A DNA stretch of 64,000 nucleotides from DATNPH01 sp036703315 (GTDB lineage Bacteria > Cyanobacteriota > Cyanobacteriia > Cyanobacteriales > Coleofasciculaceae): assembly GCA_036703315.1 (NCBI GenBank), contig DATNPH010000032.1, positions 1 through 64,000 on the forward strand, written 5' to 3'. The position numbers and the translations under genes are program-made. This document shows positions 36,512-44,870 of this stretch, piece after piece; positions within the stretch are counted from its first letter, which is position 1; each line of letters begins with the position of its first letter. The notes below the pieces were generated by a model that did no database searches, had not been told where the DNA came from, and saw nothing but the letters and a program-made list of their open reading frames with translations.

Positions 36512-37684
36512 ATGAAAGTTGAGATGTTTGTCCAGCAGGTACAAGATATGCATGGGCGCTTGAATGAGCTGTACCAAGGCGCGAGTACCTCAATACAGTT
36601 GCAATCGGATTTGCTATTGCCAGTAGCTTTCAAGGAACTTGGCATGGCTTCGGAAGCACTACAGGTAGCCTCTGAGCAACTATTCCAACATACAGAGGAA
36701 CTGGCAGCGGCACAAGCACAGGTGGAAGCGGAACGCCAGCGCTATCAAGACTTGTTTGAGTTCATGCCGGTTGCTTACCTGATGACTGATACACAAGGGA
36801 AAATTCAGGAAGCTAATCGTGCTGCTGCCAAACTCCTCAACGTTGAGCTGTCATTGTTGGTGAACAAGCTACTGGTTAGCTTTATCCCTATACAAGATCG
36901 TCAAGTGTTCCGTTACAAACTCAACCAGATGTGCTCGTGTGACAGTGTTCAGGAGTGGACACTACGGCTACAGCCTGGTAAGGGTCAGCTGTTTGACGCC
37001 GCTCTAACTGTAGCCCCTGTCCGCAACTCGCAAGGTAATCTAGTCAGCTTGCGCTGGATACTGCGCGACATCACCGAGCACAAACGGGCTCAATTGGCAC
37101 TAAAATGCCATGACTACGACCCCACACAAAATCGGCCAAAGCATTTTTATTCTAAAGGAGAGCTGATTTCTCTAGAACCGGATCAGCTCTACATCGTTTG
37201 TCAAGGTCTAGTGAAACTGAGCACGATGAATGAAAAAGGCGAAGAGATAGTTGTGGGGTTAGCAGGCTCTTCCATGCCTTTTGGTTCTAGTATGACATCT
37301 CTGCCGACCTACCAAGCGATCGCTCTATCAGAGACTGTAGAGTTAGTTGCCATTCCCCTAACAGAGATTAGCGCTTCCCCTCGCCTAGCTCAGGCTCTTT
37401 TACCTCAAGTCAGTGAGCGCGTCCGCCAAACAGAATGCCTTTTAGCCATTTCTGGAAAGCGACATGTGAAAGAGCGGCTGTACTATCTCTTGCTGTTTTT
37501 AAAGCAGGAAATTGGTCAAACCGTGGCACAAGGAACTCGTTTAGCTGTTCGCCTCACTCATCAAGATCTTGCTGATGCCTGCTGCACCACTAGAGTAACA
37601 ATCACACGACTGCTAAGCCAGTTACAGCAACAAGGGAAGATTAAGTTTGACTCCAAGCACCATATCCTTTTCACTGATCTGTGA
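36512..37684 (+). CDS. PAS-domain/Crp-like transcription regulator fusion
   Basis: The 390-residue protein has a helical N-terminus (1-75), a PAS domain (about 78-195, YQDLFEFMPVAYLMTDTQGKIQEANRAAA, closed by LRDITEHKRA), a shortened nucleotide-barrel-like region (about 200-300) and a winged-helix end with HQDLADACCTTRVTITRLLSQL, as in Fnr/NtcA relatives. Fusion of PAS to a Crp-type regulator is unusual; it would sense a ligand, redox state or light directly. It lies 242 bases after glgX on the same strand. GGAGG sits 6 bases before the ATG. Confidence 0.82.
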   Translation: MKVEMFVQQVQDMHGRLNELYQGASTSIQLQSDLLLPVAFKELGMASEALQVASEQLFQHTEELAAAQAQVEAERQRYQDLFEFMPVAYLMTDTQGKIQEANRAAAKLLNVELSLLVNKLLVSFIPIQDRQVFRYKLNQMCSCDSVQEWTLRLQPGKGQLFDAALTVAPVRNSQGNLVSLRWILRDITEHKRAQLALKCHDYDPTQNRPKHFYSKGELISLEPDQLYIVCQGLVKLSTMNEKGEEIVVGLAGSSMPFGSSMTSLPTYQAIALSETVELVAIPLTEISASPRLAQALLPQVSERVRQTECLLAISGKRHVKERLYYLLLFLKQEIGQTVAQGTRLAVRLTHQDLADACCTTRVTITRLLSQLQQQGKIKFDSKHHILFTDL

Positions 37685-37695
37685 TATTTATTGAA

Positions 37696-37722
37696 AATCC
37701 CACTCCTGAAAAGAGTGGGATT
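37696..37722. terminator. Hairpin terminator after PAS-Crp gene
   Basis: AATCCCACTC and GAGTGGGATT form a perfect 10-base stem with a 7-base loop a dozen bases after the stop codon. The T-run on the far side is short. Confidence 0.6.
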
Positions 37723-37763
37723 CTATGGCAATACCTTTCAAGGTTTGCCGCTAAAAACGTCTT

Positions 37764-37964
37764 TTACTCTTGTTCTTTTGGGTCTGTAGGACGTTGAGTA
37801 GCCGCCGCATTTTCCGGCGCTTCATCAGGTCTAGTGGAAGTGCTATCTTGAGTAACAATATCGTGGGGACCTTCTATGGCATCATCCGGAATATCGATTA
37901 TACCCGGAGCATTAGTATTAGGTTTTGGGGAAGTGCCTTTATGACTTGCGTGACCACCAGGCAT
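37764..37964 (-). CDS. Small hydrophilic protein, 66 residues, unknown
   Basis: Pro/Asp/Thr-rich and probably disordered, with no recognised domain. GAGGACAT precedes the ATG at 37964, which supports translation. It converges on the PAS-Crp gene. Confidence 0.5.
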   Translation of the reverse strand: MPGGHASHKGTSPKPNTNAPGIIDIPDDAIEGPHDIVTQDSTSTRPDEAPENAAATQRPTDPKEQE

Positions 37965-38077
37965 AAGTATGTCCTCATTTACAGTAACTGAATATACCTC
38001 AGCTTAGATTCCCTTTTATGAGGAATACCCTATCCTAGGGCTGAGCTTCAATTGATCCACTGCGTCTTTTATTTGTA

Positions 38078-38626
38078 ATGTCCGAGCCATTAATTATCGT
38101 TGATGTGCAATCAGGTTTTATCAACGAATTCACTCATCACATCCCGCAACGAATTGTCCGTTTAATCCAGCGAGATGAGTATGCACCAATCGTTTTTACT
38201 CGGTTCATCAATGCACCAGATGGACCCTATCAACAATTGCTCGATTGGCATAGTTGTGAGAGTGAGCCAGAAATCAATATTGTCTCAGAACTAGAACCTT
38301 GGGCAAAACCAGAAAGCATTTTTGCCAAGCGTGGACTGTGCGGGATGCCGGACGAACTAGCTTCCTACCTTCGCCAGCAGCCTATTGAACGAGTATTTCT
38401 AGTCGGTATTGATACCGATATGTGTGTATTGAAACTAGCAATGGATTTTTTCGACATGGGTATTGAACCCATCGTACTTACTGATTGCTGCGCTAGTACG
38501 GCAGGCTTACAAGCTCACTTGGCAGGATTGGCGGTACTCAGTCGGAATATTGGTGCTTCTCGTCTACGAGACGCGGGTCTTTCTGATGGGTTCCTAGCCG
38601 CGCCAGCACAACCAAGTGGAGAATAG
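38078..38626 (+). CDS. Isochorismatase-family cysteine hydrolase
   Basis: The 182-residue protein has D9 in IIVDVQSGF, K84 in IFAKRGLCG and C116 in GIDTDMCVLKLAMD, the Asp-Lys-Cys triad of this family. It hydrolyses an amide such as nicotinamide or another small amide; the substrate is unassigned. The next gene follows on the same strand after 48 bases, so the two may be co-transcribed. Confidence 0.9.
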   Translation: MSEPLIIVDVQSGFINEFTHHIPQRIVRLIQRDEYAPIVFTRFINAPDGPYQQLLDWHSCESEPEINIVSELEPWAKPESIFAKRGLCGMPDELASYLRQQPIERVFLVGIDTDMCVLKLAMDFFDMGIEPIVLTDCCASTAGLQAHLAGLAVLSRNIGASRLRDAGLSDGFLAAPAQPSGE

Positions 38627-38674
38627 AGACTATGAAATAATAGATCCTGTCCCATCTCATACAGGAGTTGCCCA

Positions 38675-39199
38675 TTGACAACTAAGGTATCATTCTGGCT
38701 TATTCCCTCACAAGAGGACAGAGCATTTTTTCAAAAAATCATAGATACTCTTGCACAAGAGTATGATGCTCCAGCTTTTACTCCCCATGTAACTATCTAC
38801 TCAGGTGAATACGCACCTAATGAATCTCCTGCTGAACTTCTGGAAAAGGCAATACAGGGAGTTCAATGTTTTAGTTTAAGGATTGATAAGCTCCTATACA
38901 GTGAAGAATTTACTAAGACTTTATTCGTGCAATTTCATCCGAGTACGATTCTGAGCCAGATATCAGAAACTATCCAAAGCAACTCGAAAAATTCATCTGA
39001 CTATGCTCTTAATCCTCATTTGAGCTTAATTTACAAACAGATGAACGAGGAAACAAAGAAAAATATAAGGGCTTCACTAAGTTTGCCAAAATCTGAAATA
39101 GTTTTTGATGAAGTGAGAGCTATATCTACTTCAGAGACAGTACAAACACGAGAGGATGTGGAGAGCTGGAAAGAAATTTGTATAAGTAAACTTCAGTAG
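38675..39199 (+). CDS. 2H phosphoesterase (cyclic phosphodiesterase-like)
   Basis: The 174-residue protein has the two H-x-T/S motifs of 2H enzymes: PHVTIYSG (H38, T40) and PHLSLIYK (H115, S117). These enzymes act on 2',3'-cyclic phosphates, for example ADP-ribose cyclic phosphate from tRNA splicing in plants. The TTG start is preceded by CAGGAG. Confidence 0.8.
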   Translation: MTTKVSFWLIPSQEDRAFFQKIIDTLAQEYDAPAFTPHVTIYSGEYAPNESPAELLEKAIQGVQCFSLRIDKLLYSEEFTKTLFVQFHPSTILSQISETIQSNSKNSSDYALNPHLSLIYKQMNEETKKNIRASLSLPKSEIVFDEVRAISTSETVQTREDVESWKEICISKLQ

Positions 39200-39406
39200 C
39201 CACAGCCATTAACAAGTTAATAAGCTGTGCTACCTTTAATTTGCCTAGAGCCAATTGCTAAAAGTCTTGCTAACACTGTTTTTCTTTTGACTTTTGACCA
39301 AGAAAGGCAGAGGGCTCTTATGCAGGAGGAAGAAGGAATCTTCGATTTGGTGGCTCCCAATTGGGAGCCTTCTGCCTTCATTCTTCTGCCTTCTTCAATA
39401 GCTTAC

Positions 39407-39679
39407 CTACTCGTTACCTTCTTCGCTCCGAAAGGGGTTATCACCAACTCCCAGTTGTTTTCTGGTGCGTTTGAGCTGTTTCCAGAGAACTTTAATTTGT
39501 TGATAGGCTTCTTCTGGGGAAAGTTTGCCATTCGTTTCTAGGTTGCAGATGAAGTTCACCCGTTGAGTAAATTCCTGCAAGTTAGCATTAAAAATCAGGT
39601 TTTCTGGTTTCACTGAACCGTAGTAGCGGCTACGGGGATACAGAAGATTTTGTTTACCTACTGAGTTAGAATCTACCAT
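39407..39679 (-). CDS. Conserved cyanobacterial protein of unknown function, 90 residues
   Basis: It contains LLYPRSRYYGSVKPENLIFNANLQEF and then QRVNFICNLETNGKLSPEEAYQQIK, a pattern I recall from a cyanobacterial DUF (DUF7219-like). It is wholly soluble with a charged helical C-terminus. GAGGGAGTAAGTA-like bases precede the ATG at 39679. Confidence 0.75.
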   Translation of the reverse strand: MVDSNSVGKQNLLYPRSRYYGSVKPENLIFNANLQEFTQRVNFICNLETNGKLSPEEAYQQIKVLWKQLKRTRKQLGVGDNPFRSEEGNE

Positions 39680-39784
39680 TACTTACTCCCTCTAGAAGAC
39701 TCGGCTAATGCTCTCTGCTCAATTCATCTACAAAGCATTAGCTCTGTTGCACAGAGCTAATAGCTCTGAATAGTCAATTATCAA

Positions 39785-39817
39785 ATAAAAACCCCAGCTT
39801 ACTTGTACTGGGGCTTG
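39785..39817. terminator. Hairpin terminator
   Basis: AACCCCAG and CTGGGGCTT pair around CTTACTTGTA, with an A-run on one side and the end of treY 165 bases to the right. It could act for either strand. Confidence 0.6.
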
Positions 39818-39982
39818 CAAGCTATTTATCTGCTTATCTTAGTACTTCTAAGCTATCATCATCAAAACTCACCTACTGCCTACCTCAAGTCAAGTATTTA
39901 TATTACGTCAGGTAGTGTAAATGAATACATTTGGCTGAGAGGAAGCCGATCAATTACAGTGGTTCTGATTTCAAGATCACGA

Positions 39983-42799
39983 TTAGGAGTTGCGCTGGCT
40001 AATTAGCAATGCTACGGGGAAGTGTTGTAGAATCTGCCCGATCGCGCCACTCTCCGAAATCGTCTGATTAGTGATAGCATCTCGCCAGGTAGAGGGTGAA
40101 CCTTGCGGTAGCTGTAAGTGAGTATCTGCCCAAACCTGTTCACCAAGAGGATACTCTCCGGGTTGAACCAGCGTCGTGAGGAATCGGGGTGCTATAGTGA
40201 TCGCGATCGTATCACCAAAGCTTCTCGCAAACGCCACAACATGCTCCTTGAACTTACCACCCACCTCCAGAGGCAAGTAATCTCCTTTCTGGAAAACTTC
40301 CAAATTCTCTTTTCTCGCCTGAAGAACCTTGTGAGTTAGAAACAGCTTAATCCTGCCGTCTTCCTTGCTAGAGAATAGCTGATCAATCAGCTTCAGACTA
40401 TCCGTCTTGGCTTTATCTTTGATATCCTTCAAACACGAAATTCGCTGCTCATAGTCAACCGGACGACGGTTATCAGGATCTACCATACTCAAATCCCATA
40501 ACTCCGTTCCCTGATAGGTATCAGGCACACCTGGCGCTGTATATTTCAGCAATACTTGTGAAAGAGAGTTAAAAATTCCATAACTAGCTACCCACTTCTG
40601 GAAAGGCAGAAATTCTTTCATGAATTCATTCGATTCAGAAGGCTCTAAAACCTTCTCTACAAAGCTAAGAAATCCCTCTTCATAATCACTATCAGGGCGT
40701 AGCCAAGCTGTATGAAGTTTAGCTTCTCTTACGGACTTGAGCATATAGTCTTTAACCCGTCCAATAAACGAAGCATTCTCACTTTCATCAAATGGATAAC
40801 AACCCACCAATGTCTGATAAAAGAAGTATTCATCATTGGGAACAGGAGCCGCTTTCCCCCTAACATCACTTTTCTGGGAGCGATTGATCTCACTCCAAGT
40901 TTTTACCTGTTTTTCCCATTCTTCCGGGATTTCTGAAAGCACATTCAATCTTGCTCGAACATCCTCACCTCGTTTGGTGTCATGGGTTGCCGTAGCATTC
41001 ATCTTGTGCGGCCAATCAGTCATTTGTTTTTGATTGACCTCATGAAACTCCTCCAGGGGAATGCCAAATTTCCCCGGATTTCCTCCCACTTCATTCAAGG
41101 CTAGAAGTCGGTTATACAGATAAAAGAGTGTGTCCTCAATCCCTTTCGCCATCAGAGGCCCACTCAATTGTTGCAGCCTCATGACGAAGTGAAGCCGGAG
41201 AGCTTTTTGTTCTTCTGTTAACGACTCTTCCCATTCAAGCAATAGCAACTTTTCGATGAAGTTAAGTTCGTTCAAGAGTAGCGGAATTCGCCCTCTCGCT
41301 TGTTCGATAACTTGCTTAATGTAGAAACCATCCTCTTCACTCAACCCATCCCCATTGACGTAGGTACGATAAACTGGGAAAAGCACTAGCACTTCCGAAA
41401 GGGTTCTTTTCAAACCATTCATGGTAAAGTCAATGCCCAACCGGGATTGACCCGCTATTTTCTTCAGAATTTGAGCCAGATTGTCTACATCTCCCGCCAA
41501 ATTCTTCTCGACGATTAGCTGTTTTTTATCAATAAACAGCTGCTCGTAAGAGCTTTCAAAGCGAGTAAATCTAGTGTAGATATCAGTAAACTGATTTTCA
41601 CTCTCAGTTCGGCAGAAAATACCATTGACGTAATTCAAGAAATCATAGCCACTTGTTCCCTGAACAGGCCAACCCTCAGGTAGGTCTTCTTCAAGTTCCA
41701 AAATCTTTTCAACAGTGATGTAAATATCTCCTGTTTTTTGTCGGAGTCGCTTCAGATATTCCGTTGGGTCATACAGTCCATCAATGTGGTCTATTCTTAA
41801 CCCAGTTACTTTTCCTTGTTCAACTAGCTGGTTTACAAAATCGTGAGTTTTGTGAAAAACCTTGATTTCTTGTACCCTCATAGAAATCAGTTCATTAACG
41901 GTAAAAAATCTGCGATAATTGATTTCTTCCGCACCGACTTTCCAAAATGATAGACGGTAGAACTGTTCGTTTAGCAAATTATCCAGAAGATTAAAACTTT
42001 CTGGGTTTCCCTTTTCGCCATTAAAAATCTTTACATTGCCATCAACAAATTCTTTGACTTCAGGATTTTGTGTATACAGTTCCCACAAAAGTACTTTGAC
42101 AAAGGCTATCTGGGCATATCGTTCCTTGCCCTTGATTTCGCTGGGTACGCTTTTTATCAGATGAAGAATACCCAGTAACTTGAGAAAATCTGGATGACGC
42201 TTCCCTATTTCTCTTGCTACCTGTCCCAAATTTTGACTGATAAATTTGCCATAAGATTCGATTCGGACTGGCAATTTTAAACTGTAGTAATTGACGCTTA
42301 ACCCACTCTCCTCATAGTTGAGTTGAATCTCGCCATTCTGCAAAGCTTCGCCATAAAAGTTACCCAACATCGGGGCAAGAACTCGCCCCTTAATATCTTC
42401 ATACGCCTGATCCCATTCAATGTCGAAGTAATCAGAAAAATCTGAATCAAGCCCATTTTCGAGAACATCCATCAGCCAATCGTTTTGGCTATCATAAGCC
42501 ATGTGATTAGGTACAATATCCTGCACCCATCCCATGTCATGGTGCTTGATTTCCTTCACCAAGGATTCAAAATCTTCTGATGTTCCCAGTTCAGGATTTA
42601 GTTGACTGGGGTCAACGACATCATAGCCGTGAGTACTACCTTCTCTAGCTTTAAATATTGGCGAAGCATAGAGGTCAGAAATTCCTAAGTCAGAAAGATA
42701 AGCAATGATATTTTTTGCCGCCTCAAACTTAAATTCTGAATGAAATTGAATCCGGTAAGTAGCTGCTGGAATCCGCATGATTGAATTATCACTCCTCAT
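39983..42799 (-). CDS. treY: Malto-oligosyltrehalose synthase
   Basis: The 938-residue GH13 enzyme has the TreY marks IPAATYRIQFHSEFKFEAAK at the start and YASPIFKAREGSTHGYDVVDP. GLRIDHIDGLYDP carries the nucleophile Asp, YITVEKILELEEDLPEGW the Glu, and TATHDTKRGEDVRARL the Asp. It rearranges the reducing-end glucose of a malto-oligosaccharide to a trehalose unit. It is the last of three trehalose genes on the minus strand, 62 bases after the first treZ. Confidence 0.96.
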   Translation of the reverse strand: MRSDNSIMRIPAATYRIQFHSEFKFEAAKNIIAYLSDLGISDLYASPIFKAREGSTHGYDVVDPSQLNPELGTSEDFESLVKEIKHHDMGWVQDIVPNHMAYDSQNDWLMDVLENGLDSDFSDYFDIEWDQAYEDIKGRVLAPMLGNFYGEALQNGEIQLNYEESGLSVNYYSLKLPVRIESYGKFISQNLGQVAREIGKRHPDFLKLLGILHLIKSVPSEIKGKERYAQIAFVKVLLWELYTQNPEVKEFVDGNVKIFNGEKGNPESFNLLDNLLNEQFYRLSFWKVGAEEINYRRFFTVNELISMRVQEIKVFHKTHDFVNQLVEQGKVTGLRIDHIDGLYDPTEYLKRLRQKTGDIYITVEKILELEEDLPEGWPVQGTSGYDFLNYVNGIFCRTESENQFTDIYTRFTRFESSYEQLFIDKKQLIVEKNLAGDVDNLAQILKKIAGQSRLGIDFTMNGLKRTLSEVLVLFPVYRTYVNGDGLSEEDGFYIKQVIEQARGRIPLLLNELNFIEKLLLLEWEESLTEEQKALRLHFVMRLQQLSGPLMAKGIEDTLFYLYNRLLALNEVGGNPGKFGIPLEEFHEVNQKQMTDWPHKMNATATHDTKRGEDVRARLNVLSEIPEEWEKQVKTWSEINRSQKSDVRGKAAPVPNDEYFFYQTLVGCYPFDESENASFIGRVKDYMLKSVREAKLHTAWLRPDSDYEEGFLSFVEKVLEPSESNEFMKEFLPFQKWVASYGIFNSLSQVLLKYTAPGVPDTYQGTELWDLSMVDPDNRRPVDYEQRISCLKDIKDKAKTDSLKLIDQLFSSKEDGRIKLFLTHKVLQARKENLEVFQKGDYLPLEVGGKFKEHVVAFARSFGDTIAITIAPRFLTTLVQPGEYPLGEQVWADTHLQLPQGSPSTWRDAITNQTISESGAIGQILQHFPVALLISQRNS

Positions 42800-42860
42800 A
42801 AATGTTTCTTGTTACTACTTGTAGGTGCTTGATTAATGCACCTGACAATTTATATATTCG

Positions 42861-44693
42861 TTATTGTGTGAGTGTTTCCAGTTCATAGAGAGTAAAGCTA
42901 TAGGGACGAAGTGTTACTTCCTGTTCATCGATTAGTCTTTCTGGCATAGTAGAACCTGAACCCATCCATCTAGTATCGGAAGAATCTAGAATTTTTTGCC
43001 AGATTCTACCTGAAGCCGATTGGAATGTAACAGCTTTATCATTGAAGTTCATTAGGCAAAAGACTTGGCTTTCATTACTTCCTCGGCGGAGAAGCAGTAG
43101 CTTATCTTCTTCAATAACCGAGGATTCTAGATTTTGCTTATCGAGGTGTTTCAGGGCTGGGATCGTCCGGCGTAATTGAATTAAGTGCTGATAAAGTTCT
43201 AGTAGCACTTTGTGTTTGCCTTCTTGCCGTTTCTCCCAGTTCAACTGGCATTTCTGAAAAGTCTCAGGGCTGAACGGATCGATGAACTCTCCTTCAATAC
43301 GGAATTCGCCAAAATCTTTTTTTCGCCCCTCTCTCACTACCGTAACTAAATCTGGGTCTGTGTGACTTACAAAGTAAAGGAAAGGGGCATCTTCTGCGTA
43401 CTCTTCTCCCATAAATATTAGGGGAATGTTAGGGGAAAGTAGGAGTACGCCAGCCGCTAGTTTTAAGGCTTCAAATGATACTAGATGAGTTAAGCGATCG
43501 CCTAGCATCCGATTCCCAACTTGGTCGTGATTTTGGATGAAAACCACAAACTGATGACCAGGGATAACGCTTGAATCACTGCCATGAAATTTTTTGCGGA
43601 AAGGCGAGTATTGCCCCGAGTAAACAAAACCTTCTTTAAAAGCTTTCGCCAGCTGCTCACATTTCCCGTAATCTTTGTAGTACCCAGCCTGTTCGCCTGT
43701 TAGTACAGTATGCAAACAATGATGGAAAGCATCGTTCCACTGAGCATCTATACCATATCCACCCGATTCAATTGGACGAATAACCTTAGTATCACTTAAA
43801 TCGTTCTCTGCGGTTAAATAAAGTTTCCGACCTTGTTTCTTGGAAAGGGCATCTACATTTTCTGCTAATTCTTGTAAGAAGTGTTTGACCCCAATATCAA
43901 ATATGTTATCGCTGGCATCTAAGCGCAGAGCATCAATGTGAAAATTTTCAAACCAATACAGCGCATTTTCAATAAAGTAATTCCGCACGCCGTAACTGTA
44001 TTCCTTATCAAAGTTGATGGCATTACCCCAAGCCGTTTTATAGCTTTCTGTAAAGTACGGGCCATAATCACTCATACAGTTTCCTTCTGGACCAAAGTGA
44101 TTGTAAATCACGTCTAGAATGATTGATATCCCCTGTTGGTGAGCTGCATTGACAAGTTTTTTTAGTCCTTCGGAACCACCGTAAGAATGCTGCGCCGCGT
44201 AAGGAAAAACCCCATCATATCCCCAATTTCTATTGCCGGGAAATTGTCCTATCGGCATTAGTTCGATCGCATTTATCCCAAACTCGTACAACTCCCGTAA
44301 GCGAGGAATAATTGCTTCAAATGTTCCCTCAGGAGTAAAGGTGCCGACATGCAGTTCATAGATAATCATTTCCTCTAAGGAAATACCAGACCAACCGATA
44401 TCAGTCCAGTTCATCTTACTATGATCGACCACCTCAGAAGGACCATGTACATTCTTCGGTTGAGAGTGTGAAGCGGGGTCAGGTCTATCTATCTCTCCTC
44501 GAAGTTGATAGAAATAAAGTGTTCCTGGCTCAATATCTTCAGCTAGTACCTTAAAGTATCCCCATTCATCTTTTTGCATGGGCATTAGGCGATGAGCAGG
44601 GGAGACTATTTTTACAGCTACTTCTTCGTAAGCCGGTGCCCAAACGGTAAATTCACAACGACTGTTGCCAAGATAATCCGAGCCGATTTTCAT
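42861..44693 (-). CDS. treZ: Malto-oligosyltrehalose trehalohydrolase, copy 1 (diverged)
   Basis: From the ATG at 44693 it has 610 residues, aligned throughout with copy 2. Active-site segments are DALRLDASDNIFD (nucleophile Asp kept, but the usual H in HAI replaced), AENDLSD (Glu) and IQNHDQVGNR (Asp). The loss of the family His next to the nucleophile may alter activity. It cleaves trehalose from TreY products. A GTG at 44717 would add eight residues not present in the paralogue, so 44693 is preferred. Confidence 0.9.
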   Translation of the reverse strand: MKIGSDYLGNSRCEFTVWAPAYEEVAVKIVSPAHRLMPMQKDEWGYFKVLAEDIEPGTLYFYQLRGEIDRPDPASHSQPKNVHGPSEVVDHSKMNWTDIGWSGISLEEMIIYELHVGTFTPEGTFEAIIPRLRELYEFGINAIELMPIGQFPGNRNWGYDGVFPYAAQHSYGGSEGLKKLVNAAHQQGISIILDVIYNHFGPEGNCMSDYGPYFTESYKTAWGNAINFDKEYSYGVRNYFIENALYWFENFHIDALRLDASDNIFDIGVKHFLQELAENVDALSKKQGRKLYLTAENDLSDTKVIRPIESGGYGIDAQWNDAFHHCLHTVLTGEQAGYYKDYGKCEQLAKAFKEGFVYSGQYSPFRKKFHGSDSSVIPGHQFVVFIQNHDQVGNRMLGDRLTHLVSFEALKLAAGVLLLSPNIPLIFMGEEYAEDAPFLYFVSHTDPDLVTVVREGRKKDFGEFRIEGEFIDPFSPETFQKCQLNWEKRQEGKHKVLLELYQHLIQLRRTIPALKHLDKQNLESSVIEEDKLLLLRRGSNESQVFCLMNFNDKAVTFQSASGRIWQKILDSSDTRWMGSGSTMPERLIDEQEVTLRPYSFTLYELETLTQ

Positions 44694-44734
44694 TTTTAAT
44701 TCTTTAATATCCCTCACTCACAATCAGCGAATTT

Positions 44735-44840
44735 GGTTTTGATTTTCCTCCTTTTGAAGCGGTCAAGCATCTTTCTATTGGAAGATACTTGAGCGTTAAG
44801 GTTCTGTAATTCCCCCCTTGGCAAGCAGAGCTAGGGGGGT
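44735..44840. repeat. Duplicated treZ upstream block and C/G-rich repeat
   Basis: Positions 44735-44787 resemble 46921-46975, with an identical 19-base core GCATCTTTCTATTGGAAGA at 44767 and 46953. Positions 44808-44840 are a CCCCCC/GGGGGG palindrome. Confidence 0.65.
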
Positions 44841-44870
44841 AAGCGGGTCAATTCAACTTTTCCAAAAGGT

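Noticed and set aside
39227..39541. 104-codon plus-strand frame
   Set aside because: It lies antisense to the conserved small gene at 39407-39679 and starts without a ribosome site; its reading is not protein-like.
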